DNA from: Parapedobacter flavus
GTDB taxonomy: Bacteria; Bacteroidota; Bacteroidia; Sphingobacteriales; Sphingobacteriaceae
DNA length: 64,000 nt
Direction: 5' to 3'
NCBI RefSeq assembly: GCF_035818675.1
Contig: NZ_JAYKZZ010000010.1
Span: 62,001-126,000 of the forward strand
Shown here: piece by piece, positions 43,615 to 51,787 of the stretch
Position numbering within the stretch: the first letter of the stretch is position 1
Layout of the letters: the number at the start of each line of letters is the position of its first letter
Program-made: the position numbers and the translations under genes
The notes under the pieces: generated by a model
The model's database searches: none
Seen by the model: the letters and a program-made list of their open reading frames with translations, nothing else
Told to the model about the DNA's origin: nothing

Positions 43615-44142
43615 ATGAGCACGACAAAAAATTGGCTGATTGCCCTGTTTGTCGGCGTATGCTCGGCTGCATACGCCCAAAAGACCCAACTGGACGTACC
43701 TTACGTCCCGACGAGTCAGAAGACAGTAGAGGAAATGCTGAAGCTGGCCGGTGTGAAACCGGGAGATGTGGTTTACGACCTGGGATGCGGTGATGGCCGG
43801 ATTGTAATTACCGCAGCTGAGAAATTCGGTGCCACCGGCGTTGGCGTAGACCTAAACCCCGAACGAATCGCGGAAGCCAAGGCCAATGCAGCGGCAGCCG
43901 GTGTAAGCGACAAGGTGGAGTTTGTACTGGGCGACTTGTTTGAATTCGACTTCAGTAAGGCCGATGTGGTGACCATGTACCTCCTGCCGTCGGTGAACCT
44001 CGAGCTGCGGCCTAAGCTCCAGAAGGAACTCAAGCCCGGCAGCCGCATCGTATCGCACGACTTCCACATGGAAGACTGGAAACCCGAAAAAACCGTGCGG
44101 GTGGGCACCCATGACACCATTTACCTGTGGACAATTGAGTAA
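43615..44142 (+). CDS. Exported class I SAM-dependent methyltransferase-like protein
   Basis: A 175-aa protein with an apparent Sec signal peptide (residues 1-20, WLIALFVGVCSAAYAQ) followed by a methyltransferase Rossmann fold: motif I VVYDLGCGDGRIVITAA, acidic strand two GVGVDLNPERI, and the motif IV region VVTMYLLPSV. All SAM-binding landmarks are intact. An export signal on such an enzyme is odd because SAM is cytosolic; the protein could be a membrane-tethered or non-enzymatic homologue. The ATG 43615 is the only start that gives this N-terminus. A -7 box TACGTTTG lies at 43536-43543. Confidence 0.85.
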   Translation: MSTTKNWLIALFVGVCSAAYAQKTQLDVPYVPTSQKTVEEMLKLAGVKPGDVVYDLGCGDGRIVITAAEKFGATGVGVDLNPERIAEAKANAAAAGVSDKVEFVLGDLFEFDFSKADVVTMYLLPSVNLELRPKLQKELKPGSRIVSHDFHMEDWKPEKTVRVGTHDTIYLWTIE

Positions 44143-44245
44143 TCCGATATGCATCACGCGATTATTACAATCGCCACCCTAGTAATTCCAACCAAAAGCT
44201 GTTTCTTTGCGGGGCAAACGGTACCAACATACACCACAACCCGCC

Positions 44246-46018
44246 ATGCAAAGAAAATACATGCTGATATGCTTCGTGTTCGGGCTATTGAACACGGGAA
44301 TTGCACAAGAAAACAAGATAAATGTCGGGGCAAACTACCCGTTAGCTGCCCGCTTCTCTCCCGAAAAATTAAAGCGACTGGTTTTCTCCACGTCGGTCAA
44401 CCCGCAATGGCTGAAAAATTCCAACCGGTTTTGGTATACATAGCCGGGCGAAACTGACAGCACAGAGCAGGAGCTTCACCTCTTTGATGTTGCCACTAAA
44501 AAGCCAACTTGGATTCCTGTGGCCGCATTCAAAAACCAAACGCTCGCTATCTGGACAGCACCGAGGCCACGCAACGCCCAACCCGGCGACATCCGTATAG
44601 ACACCTGGCTCGGCACCAATGAACGGTTTTTCATGGCGCGGAGCAGCCGCGACCTCAAACGCATAGACCTCGTCACCGTGGGCATTAACGGCGAGGTAAC
44701 TACGCTCGTGGAAGAACGCGCAAACACTTACCTCGACATCCAGCAACCGGTACTGATCAACGACGGTGAGGAATTTGTGTTTTGGTCAGAGCGCGATGGC
44801 TGGGGCCATTACTACCTCTATGACAGCACCGGTAACCTGAAAAACCAAGTAACCGCAGGCGAGTTTTATTGCTCGGATATCGTCGGGCTCGATGAAGAAA
44901 CGCGTACCCTTTACTTCGAGGCCAACGGTCGTGAGGAAAACGAGGATCCCTACTACCAGCACCTCTACCGGATAAACCTCGATGGCAGCGGCATGAAATT
45001 GCTCAATGCTGGCGACTTTGATCACCAACCGGAAATGGATGAAAACGAACATTTTTTCGTTAACAACTCATCCCGCGTGAATACCGTTCCGAAATCGGCG
45101 TTGTATAATAACGCCGGACAGCTACTTCTGCAACTGGAAACGGCGGACCTATCGCAGCTATTCGCTGCGGGCTACCAATTCCCCGAGCCATTCCAGGTAA
45201 AAGCCGACGATGGCATCACCGACCTATACGGTGTGATGTACAAACCGTTCGACTTTGATTCCACGCGGACGTACCCGCTTATCGAGTACGTATACCCAGG
45301 TCCGCAGACCGAAGCGGTAAACAAAGCGTTCGGGCGCAGCATGGACCGGATCGACCGTTTGGCACAGTTCGGCTTCATTGTGGTTACCGTAGGCAACCGG
45401 GGTGGCCATCCCACACGATCGAAATGGTACCATACTTACGGATATGGCAACTTGCGCGACTATGGCTTGGCCGATAAGAAAGCCGCAGCCGAGCAGTTGG
45501 CCAACCGCCACCCGTTCATCGATATCAACCGGGTGGGCATCACTGGGCATTCCGGTGGCGGCTTCATGTCCACGGCTGCCATGCTGGTATACCCGGATTT
45601 CTTTAAGGTAGCGGTATCGGGCGCCGGCAACCACGAAAACAATATATACAACCGCTGGTGGAGCGAGCGGCATCATGGTGTTACCGAAAAGGTATCTGCG
45701 AAAGGCGACACCACGTTCTCCTATGCCATCGAGAAAAACACGGAACTGGCAAAGAACCTTAAAGGCCACCTGCTATTGGCTACGGGCGATATTGACAACA
45801 ATGTGCACCCGGCTAATACCATCCGGATGGCCGAAGCGCTTATCAAAGCCAACAAGCGGTTTGATTTTCTGCTATTGCCGGGGCAGCGTCATGGATTTGG
45901 CAGCATGACCGAGTATTTTTTCTGGAAAATGGGCGATTATTTCTGCGAGCACCTCCTGGGTGACTATAAAGATGATGTGGATATCACCGAAATCAATAGA
46001 GAGGTGCCGCGCAATTAA
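44246..46018 (+). pseudogene. Broken S9 dipeptidyl-peptidase-IV-like gene (internal deletion and in-frame TAG)
   Basis: The gene starts normally (ATG 44246, signal peptide of about 20 residues, then RFSPEKLKRLVFSTSVNPQW) and stops after 65 codons at TAG 44441-44443. The same frame then continues without interruption to 46018 (about 524 codons). The sequence before the TAG (NSNRFWYT) belongs to the start of the family's beta-propeller, while that after it (PGETDSTEQELHLFDVA) belongs well inside it, so a piece of the propeller is missing. The C-terminal hydrolase domain keeps its triad: GHSGGG, GDIDNNVH and RHGFG. Full-length relatives are roughly 700-800 aa. A 499-aa product from ATG 44519 would lack a signal peptide. 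Confidence 0.85.
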
Positions 46019-46047
46019 ATTATAAACTGATGAATTCATGAAATAAA

Positions 46048-46078
46048 TTTGTTTATTGCAATAAGCATCTTATTTTTG
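46048..46078 (+). promoter_or_regulatory. Promoter of hppA
   Basis: TTTG (46048-46051), 19-bp spacer, TATTTTTG (46071-46078): perfect consensus. The hppA ATG is 64 bases downstream. Confidence 0.75.
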
Positions 46079-46141
46079 GCGACTCTTTGTTAAGACCTAT
46101 TTTGACAATGAAGCGTTTTATTAACAAATGAATTGGTTATA

Positions 46142-48385
46142 ATGGAATTTTTACAAGAAAATTTGATTTATCTCATACCCGTATTGGGTTTAGTGGGCAT
46201 CCTCGTAATGATTGTAAAATCGGCATGGGTGAGCAAGCAAGAAGCCGGCGATGAAAATATGCGCGCGCTTGCGGGTCACATTGCCGAGGGCGCCATGGCG
46301 TTTCTGAAAGCCGAATGGAAAGTATTGTCGTATTTCGTGGTCATTGCCGCCATCCTACTGGCGTGGTCGGGCACACTGGTAGAAACATCCAGCTGGGTCA
46401 TTGCCGTTTCGTTTATCCTTGGTGCGGTAACGTCGGCATTTGCCGGTTACATCGGCATGAGAGTGGCTACCAAGGCGAATGTACGGACCACTCAAGCCGC
46501 ACGGACCAGTCTTACCAAAGCATTGAGGGTGTCTTTTACAGGAGGTACCGTGATGGGACTGGGTGTAGCCGGTTTAGCCGTATTGGGAATGGGCACCTTG
46601 TTCATCGTGTTTTACCAGATTTACGTGGTCAGCACCGGTGGCAACGTCAACGGAATGGAGATGGAAACGGCACTGGAAGTACTCGCTGGTTTCTCGCTGG
46701 GTGCTGAGTCCATTGCGCTTTTTGCCCGCGTGGGCGGTGGTATCTACACCAAAGCCGCCGACGTAGGAGCCGACTTGGTGGGCAAGGTGGAAGCAGGCAT
46801 CCCCGAGGATGACGTGCGCAACCCCGCCACGATTGCGGACAATGTGGGCGACAACGTAGGCGACGTGGCCGGCATGGGTGCCGACCTGTTTGGCTCGTAT
46901 GTGGCAACCATATTGGCTACCATGGTATTAGGCCGCGAAATCGTATCAGCCGATAGCTTCGGCGGTATCGCTCCTATCCTACTGCCGATTTTAATCGCCG
47001 GACTAGGCATTATTTTTTCCATCATCGGCGCGTCGCTGGTCAAAGTAAAAAACGATCAGGGTGATGTACAGCAGGCGCTCAACCTGGGCAACTGGTCTTC
47101 TGTCGTATTCACGGCCATCGCCTCGTATTTCGTGGTCGGATGGCTACTACCCGATCAGCTCCAACTACGCGGTGTATCGTTCACGTCGATGGACGTCTTT
47201 TTTGCCATCATCGTTGGTCTCATTGTAGGTGCACTCATGAGCATCGTTACCGAATATTACACTGCTATAGGCAAACGTCCTGTTAACTCGATAGTCAAGC
47301 AATCGTCGACCGGTCATGCCACCAACATCATCGGCGGGCTATCAATGGGTATGGAATCAACGGCCGTGCCGACCATCATCCTCGCTGCCGGCATCGTCAC
47401 TTCGTATTCGTTCGCCGGATTATATGGCGTTGCTATCGCCGCTTCGGGCATGATGGCAACAACCGCCATGCAGCTGGCCATTGATGCCTTTGGTCCCATC
47501 GCAGACAACGCTGGTGGTATCGCCGAAATGAGCGGACTGCCTAAGGAAGTCCGTGAGCGCACCGATAAACTCGACGCCGTGGGAAACACCACCGCCGCTA
47601 CCGGAAAAGGATTCGCTATTGCCTCGGCAGCGTTGACCGCCCTCGCGTTATTTGCCGCTTTCGTAGGCATTGCGGGTATCGATGCTATTGACATATATAA
47701 AGCTCCCGTATTGGGTGCGCTCTTCATCGGTGCCATGATCCCGTTCATCTTCTCCTCACTCGCCATTGCGGCGGTGGGGCGCGCGGCCATGGCGATGGTG
47801 GAAGAAGTACGGCGCCAGTTCCGCGAAATCCCCGGCATCATGGAGTATAAGGCGACACCCGAGTATGACAAGTGTGTCGCCATTTCGACCAAAGCCTCTA
47901 TCCGCGAAATGATTTTACCCGGCGCCATCGCGCTGGTTGTTCCCATTTTGGTAGGTTTTGGCTTTAAAGGCGTATTTGAAGACACCTCTTCAGCCGAGAT
48001 ATTGGGCGGCTTGTTGGCCGGTGTTACCGTATCGGGCGTGCTTTTGGGTATGTTCCAAAATAATGCCGGAGGTGCTTGGGACAACGCGAAGAAATCATTC
48101 GAAGCCGGTGTTGAAATCAATGGACAGATGGAATACAAAGGTTCGGATGCCCATAAGGCGTCCGTAACTGGCGATACGGTAGGCGATCCGTTCAAAGATA
48201 CATCTGGACCATCCATGAATATCCTCATCAAGCTGATGTCGATCGTTTCACTGATTATTGCGCCACATATTAGTGTTGGTGGAGCACATATCCCTACTGC
48301 GAAGACCAACATTGATCTTCAAGAAAAAGTAATGGTATACGAGGCTGACAGGACAGAAGAAAACAACAACATTTCCTTGTTTTAG
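46142..48385 (+). CDS. hppA: Membrane-bound ion-translocating pyrophosphatase (K+-dependent type)
   Basis: A 747-aa integral membrane protein with about 16 helices. It couples hydrolysis of pyrophosphate to transport of H+ (or Na+) out of the cytoplasm. The active-site loop DVGADLVGKVE and the following DNVGDNVGDVAGMGADLF (Asp-rich metal site) are intact, as is the second Asp-rich loop near the end (TGDTVGDPFKDTSGP). The motif GNTTAATGKG has Ala where K+-independent enzymes have Lys, which places it in the K+-dependent group. Whether it pumps H+ or Na+ is not decided here. It has its own promoter and a terminator hairpin. Confidence 0.95.
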   Translation: MEFLQENLIYLIPVLGLVGILVMIVKSAWVSKQEAGDENMRALAGHIAEGAMAFLKAEWKVLSYFVVIAAILLAWSGTLVETSSWVIAVSFILGAVTSAFAGYIGMRVATKANVRTTQAARTSLTKALRVSFTGGTVMGLGVAGLAVLGMGTLFIVFYQIYVVSTGGNVNGMEMETALEVLAGFSLGAESIALFARVGGGIYTKAADVGADLVGKVEAGIPEDDVRNPATIADNVGDNVGDVAGMGADLFGSYVATILATMVLGREIVSADSFGGIAPILLPILIAGLGIIFSIIGASLVKVKNDQGDVQQALNLGNWSSVVFTAIASYFVVGWLLPDQLQLRGVSFTSMDVFFAIIVGLIVGALMSIVTEYYTAIGKRPVNSIVKQSSTGHATNIIGGLSMGMESTAVPTIILAAGIVTSYSFAGLYGVAIAASGMMATTAMQLAIDAFGPIADNAGGIAEMSGLPKEVRERTDKLDAVGNTTAATGKGFAIASAALTALALFAAFVGIAGIDAIDIYKAPVLGALFIGAMIPFIFSSLAIAAVGRAAMAMVEEVRRQFREIPGIMEYKATPEYDKCVAISTKASIREMILPGAIALVVPILVGFGFKGVFEDTSSAEILGGLLAGVTVSGVLLGMFQNNAGGAWDNAKKSFEAGVEINGQMEYKGSDAHKASVTGDTVGDPFKDTSGPSMNILIKLMSIVSLIIAPHISVGGAHIPTAKTNIDLQEKVMVYEADRTEENNNISLF

Positions 48386-48426
48386 GCCTAGTGAATGGAG
48401 TCCATTGCGGATCCAATGACATGTGG

Positions 48427-48463
48427 AAGAGGATACCGGTGTTTGCCGGGCATCCTCTTTTTT
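48427..48463 (+). terminator. Rho-independent terminator of hppA
   Basis: AAGAGGAT (48427-48434) pairs with ATCCTCTT (48452-48459), with further CCGG pairing inside, followed by a T run. It lies 42 bases after the hppA stop. Confidence 0.8.
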
Positions 48464-48599
48464 GTGCTGTCATTTCACTGAAAAGTGCATGCGTGGGCAA
48501 TCAGAAGCGGTTATGTAAAAAAATCACGGCCATTGCTGATAAAAATTTGTAGGTTTGACCGATTGCTAACGAAACACCTGAATTGTAAAGGAAAACACC

Positions 48600-50093
48600 A
48601 TGTTATTTAAAAAGACGATTCCAGTCCTCATCGCAGAGGCCGCGGAGAGTGGCGAAGGTACCCTGAAACGGACATTAACGAGTAGTGGATTGGTGGCATT
48701 AGGTGTCGGCGCCATCATTGGTGCCGGTCTCTTTTCGCTTACCGGTATAGCTGCAGCCGAAAATGCGGGTCCCGCAGTAACGATCTCATTTATTATTGCC
48801 GCGACAGGTTGTGCGTTTGCCGGACTATGCTACGCCGAGTTTGCAGCCATGATTCCCGTCGCGGGAAGTGCATATACCTATTCCTATGCCACCATGGGTG
48901 AATTTGTAGCTTGGGTCATCGGCTGGGATTTGGTGCTCGAGTACGCGTTGGGTGCCGCAACAGTAGCATCGAGCTGGTCGCAATACCTTGAGCAATTCCT
49001 GATTGAGTTCGGCATCCACATCCCACATAATTTTCTTCATGGCCCTTGGGAAGGCGGCATTGTGAATATACCCGCTATTGCCATCGTTTGTCTCCTGTCC
49101 TTATTGCTCATGCGAGGAACACAGGAGTCATCACTGGTCAACAACATCCTCGTGGTGGTAAAGGTAGCCGTTGTATTGGTTTTCATCGCGTTGGGGTGGA
49201 GTTTCATCAACCCTGCCAATCATGTACCCTTTATCCCAGCAAACGAGGGCGAGCAAATGCTGAAATCAGGCCAACTCGGCTTTTTCGATTTTTTCAAAAG
49301 CGATTACTTCGGCCAATTCGGCATCAGTGGCATCATGCGGGGCGCCGGCGTGGTGTTCTTCGCCTTCATCGGCTTCGATGCGGTGAGTACGGCGGCACAA
49401 GAGGCTAAGAACCCACAGAAAGGGATGCCCATCGGTATCATTGGGTCTTTGATCGTGTGTACGTTGCTTTACGTGCTGTTCTCGTTTGTGATGACTGGAT
49501 TAGAAAACTACCAGTTGTTTGCCGGAGATGCAAAACCAGTAGCAACAGCATTTGCGAACACAGGGTACACGTTTTTAAACACGGCGCTGATCGTAGCGAT
49601 CCTCACCGGCTATACCTCTGTAATGCTGGTGATGTTACTCGGTCAGAGCCGGGTATTCTATACCATGAGTAAAGATGGGTTGTTGCCCAAGTTCTTCTCC
49701 AACCTGTCAAAAAGGCAAACACCTTGGAAAACCAATGTAGTATTCATGCTTTTCATAAGCATTTTCGCTGGCTTTGTGCCTGTCGCGGATCTAGGACATA
49801 TGGTAAGTATCGGCACCTTATTTGCATTCACCTTAGTATGTATCGGTGTGATGGTGCTCCGTAAAACGAATCCGGACACACCGCGCCCCTTCCGCACCCC
49901 ATTGGTGCCGCTGGTGCCGATCCTCGGCATTGCGGTGTGTATCGCCATGATGGCGTCTCTCCCCATAGAAAGCTGGGAACGACTGGCAATCTGGATGCTG
50001 ATCGGCGTTGTCATCTACTTCTTGTATGGCAAGCGCCATAGTAAGATCCGGGCCGCGGCAGCGGCTGGCAAGCAACAGGGGCCCACTGTCTAA
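48600..50093 (+). CDS. APC superfamily amino-acid permease (cationic amino-acid transporter-like)
   Basis: A 497-aa permease with 12 or more helices. It has the APC first-helix motif GVGAIIGAGLFSLTG and the loop YAEFAAMIPVAGSAYTYSYA, then FIGFDAVSTAAQEAKNPQKG, typical of the CAT (cationic amino-acid transporter)/YhdG-like branch. Substrate preference is uncertain. It is a different subgroup from the permease at 42-43.5 kb. A -7-like box TAGGTTTG (48550-48557) is present without a good -33. The gene ends at a bidirectional terminator. Confidence 0.88.
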   Translation: MLFKKTIPVLIAEAAESGEGTLKRTLTSSGLVALGVGAIIGAGLFSLTGIAAAENAGPAVTISFIIAATGCAFAGLCYAEFAAMIPVAGSAYTYSYATMGEFVAWVIGWDLVLEYALGAATVASSWSQYLEQFLIEFGIHIPHNFLHGPWEGGIVNIPAIAIVCLLSLLLMRGTQESSLVNNILVVVKVAVVLVFIALGWSFINPANHVPFIPANEGEQMLKSGQLGFFDFFKSDYFGQFGISGIMRGAGVVFFAFIGFDAVSTAAQEAKNPQKGMPIGIIGSLIVCTLLYVLFSFVMTGLENYQLFAGDAKPVATAFANTGYTFLNTALIVAILTGYTSVMLVMLLGQSRVFYTMSKDGLLPKFFSNLSKRQTPWKTNVVFMLFISIFAGFVPVADLGHMVSIGTLFAFTLVCIGVMVLRKTNPDTPRPFRTPLVPLVPILGIAVCIAMMASLPIESWERLAIWMLIGVVIYFLYGKRHSKIRAAAAAGKQQGPTV

Positions 50094-50110
50094 ACAATGA
50101 AATGACATTC

Positions 50111-50146
50111 AAAAGCTGCCTTCCACCTGTGCGGAGGGCAGCTTTT
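50111..50146. terminator. Bidirectional terminator
   Basis: AAAAGCTGCC (50111-50120) pairs perfectly with GGCAGCTTTT (50137-50146), giving an A-tract on one side and a T-tract on the other. It lies between the convergent permease and endonuclease genes. Confidence 0.85.
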
Positions 50147-50167
50147 GTTGATGCAGCCGCTAAAACG

Positions 50168-51556
50168 TCAGAAACCGACGACGACAGCCTCTTCAAGAAT
50201 ACGCTGGGTCGCTTCGGGCAGGCTAGTGAAAAGGTCGTAACCCGTCTGTTGTTCGATGTCGTCAACGCTAACCCGGTACGCCTTCCAATCATCCGCCACG
50301 TCATTCGTATTCGGCATATCTACGGCGATAATCTTTGTTTGGGTTGTTACACGAGCGAGGTCATCGTCGCCATTGCGTAGAAACAAGGCCACTTTCCAAA
50401 TCCGTGCCGGTACCGTTATCTTTCCGCCAGCCAGCGTCGTAGCTTCGCCTTGGCTACCCTTCCCCCCACGACCATAAGACCCCATGATCACATATGCTTC
50501 ATACCCATTCCTTACCTGCTCACGGATATGGCTCTCCAGACCGGCCCACGGACCACCGTTGTTCGCCGGTGCCTGCGGAATCATATTGGTCATCAAAAAA
50601 GTAGCTGCATTGGCGGCATATGAGCTGGTACGGTCGGCCGAAGGGCAATTGTGCCCCCGGTCGAATCCTGAAGCAGTATAACTGGCGTGTGAAACGGCAT
50701 ACCAATTTTCAGGAAGACCGATATAAGCGGCGAAATTATTCTGCCGGCTTACGGCCTCTGTAATGTTAGCCTCGCCGAGGTGCCAGCTCACCCAATTGGG
50801 TGTACCCCGGTCGCGATTATAGGACAATATGAAGTAAGAGTGGTCAATAAGGTAGTTCGTGTAATCCATTACATCATCCGTTGCGTTGGAGGGATTGCCA
50901 AACAACAAGTTGCTGTTATCGCCCGACGGGGCGGGTGCATCATCACCGCGTTCCACCCCCCGCGGCGGATAAGGTTCGGGTTCTATCCCACCGTCCCCCT
51001 CAGCCGGTTCTCCCAGGGCAATGCCCGAATCGCCGGCACCCTTGAACAGGATGTCGTCTAGATTCAGCCGGCCACCACCCGTTTTAACGATCCGAAGCCT
51101 TACTTTCCCGGTATCTGTAACCGCAAAAGAATCCAATTTCAGTGTATGCGATACCGTGGTCATTTCATTGCCTACCTGTCGGAAGTTCTGGCCATTTGGC
51201 GCAATATACAATCGCCACGTGGCCGACGTATCACTGCCGAAAAGGCCGTGCTTGAGGTAAACCATATGCAGGTTAGCGACATCAAAGGCTGTACTGATGC
51301 TGCCATTGTTGCGAATACGAACAGCACGCTCCCCCACTTTCGCATCCGCTTGGTTTGCCGCACCCCAGATCAGCGCATCGTCAAATTCCCATAAGCCGGT
51401 ACGCAGCCGGTAATCGGCCTTGGCATAAGCATCCTTCCGAGCCCCTTCAAAATTTTCGGTAATCCTGTACGTCTGCCGATCAGGCTTGGGGTCTTTCCGT
51501 TTAACACTACATCCCAAAAGCAGCAGTAAACAACCGACAAAAATGGTAGGCTTCAT
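50168..51556 (-). CDS. Secreted DNA/RNA non-specific endonuclease (lipoprotein)
   Basis: A 462-aa exported lipoprotein (lipobox LLGC at residue 16). Residues from about 30 to 175 form a beta-sandwich-like domain found before such nucleases in Bacteroidota; a Pro/Asp-rich linker follows; the nuclease domain (about 235-455) has the catalytic DRGH in ASGFDRGHNCPSADR and the metal-binding Asn in FLMTNMIPQAP. It degrades DNA and RNA at the cell surface, perhaps for nucleotide or phosphate supply. Its promoter -7 box ends only 6 bases before the ATG, so the transcript is nearly leaderless. Confidence 0.92.
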   Translation of the reverse strand: MKPTIFVGCLLLLLGCSVKRKDPKPDRQTYRITENFEGARKDAYAKADYRLRTGLWEFDDALIWGAANQADAKVGERAVRIRNNGSISTAFDVANLHMVYLKHGLFGSDTSATWRLYIAPNGQNFRQVGNEMTTVSHTLKLDSFAVTDTGKVRLRIVKTGGGRLNLDDILFKGAGDSGIALGEPAEGDGGIEPEPYPPRGVERGDDAPAPSGDNSNLLFGNPSNATDDVMDYTNYLIDHSYFILSYNRDRGTPNWVSWHLGEANITEAVSRQNNFAAYIGLPENWYAVSHASYTASGFDRGHNCPSADRTSSYAANAATFLMTNMIPQAPANNGGPWAGLESHIREQVRNGYEAYVIMGSYGRGGKGSQGEATTLAGGKITVPARIWKVALFLRNGDDDLARVTTQTKIIAVDMPNTNDVADDWKAYRVSVDDIEQQTGYDLFTSLPEATQRILEEAVVVGF

Positions 51557-51561
51557 TCGTC

Positions 51562-51593
51562 AAACTTAGTCATCCTTACCGGCACCTGCAAAT
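51562..51593 (-). promoter_or_regulatory. Promoter of the endonuclease gene
   Basis: Minus strand TTTG (51590-51593), 20-bp spacer, TAAGTTTG (51562-51569). The start codon at 51556 lies where transcription should begin. Confidence 0.7.
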
Positions 51594-51787
51594 GGCATCG
51601 AATCTCACGGTAGAGAAATCAACATAGCAACGCAAATGTTGATAAAAAGATGTTAGATAACGTTTCGTTAATACTAACTTCACACACAAAAGGCTAACTT
51701 TACAACGTAAAATAACTTTCGTTTCATGGATACTGTTTTTCACGCACAGCATCATCATTTACATTCAAATTTATCAATTTCGTACGT

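Noticed and set aside
44441..44443. TAG as a recoded sense codon (suppression or pyrrolysine) in the S9 gene
   Set aside because: The sequence on the two sides is not contiguous in the family, so a deletion explains the stop better than recoding; no recoding machinery or structure is seen in the window.
47314..48312. Long minus-strand open frame (332 codons) inside hppA
   Set aside because: It lies wholly opposite the well-conserved hppA frame; its product is Ala/Ser/Pro/Met-rich, as expected for a shadow of a membrane protein gene with strong codon bias.
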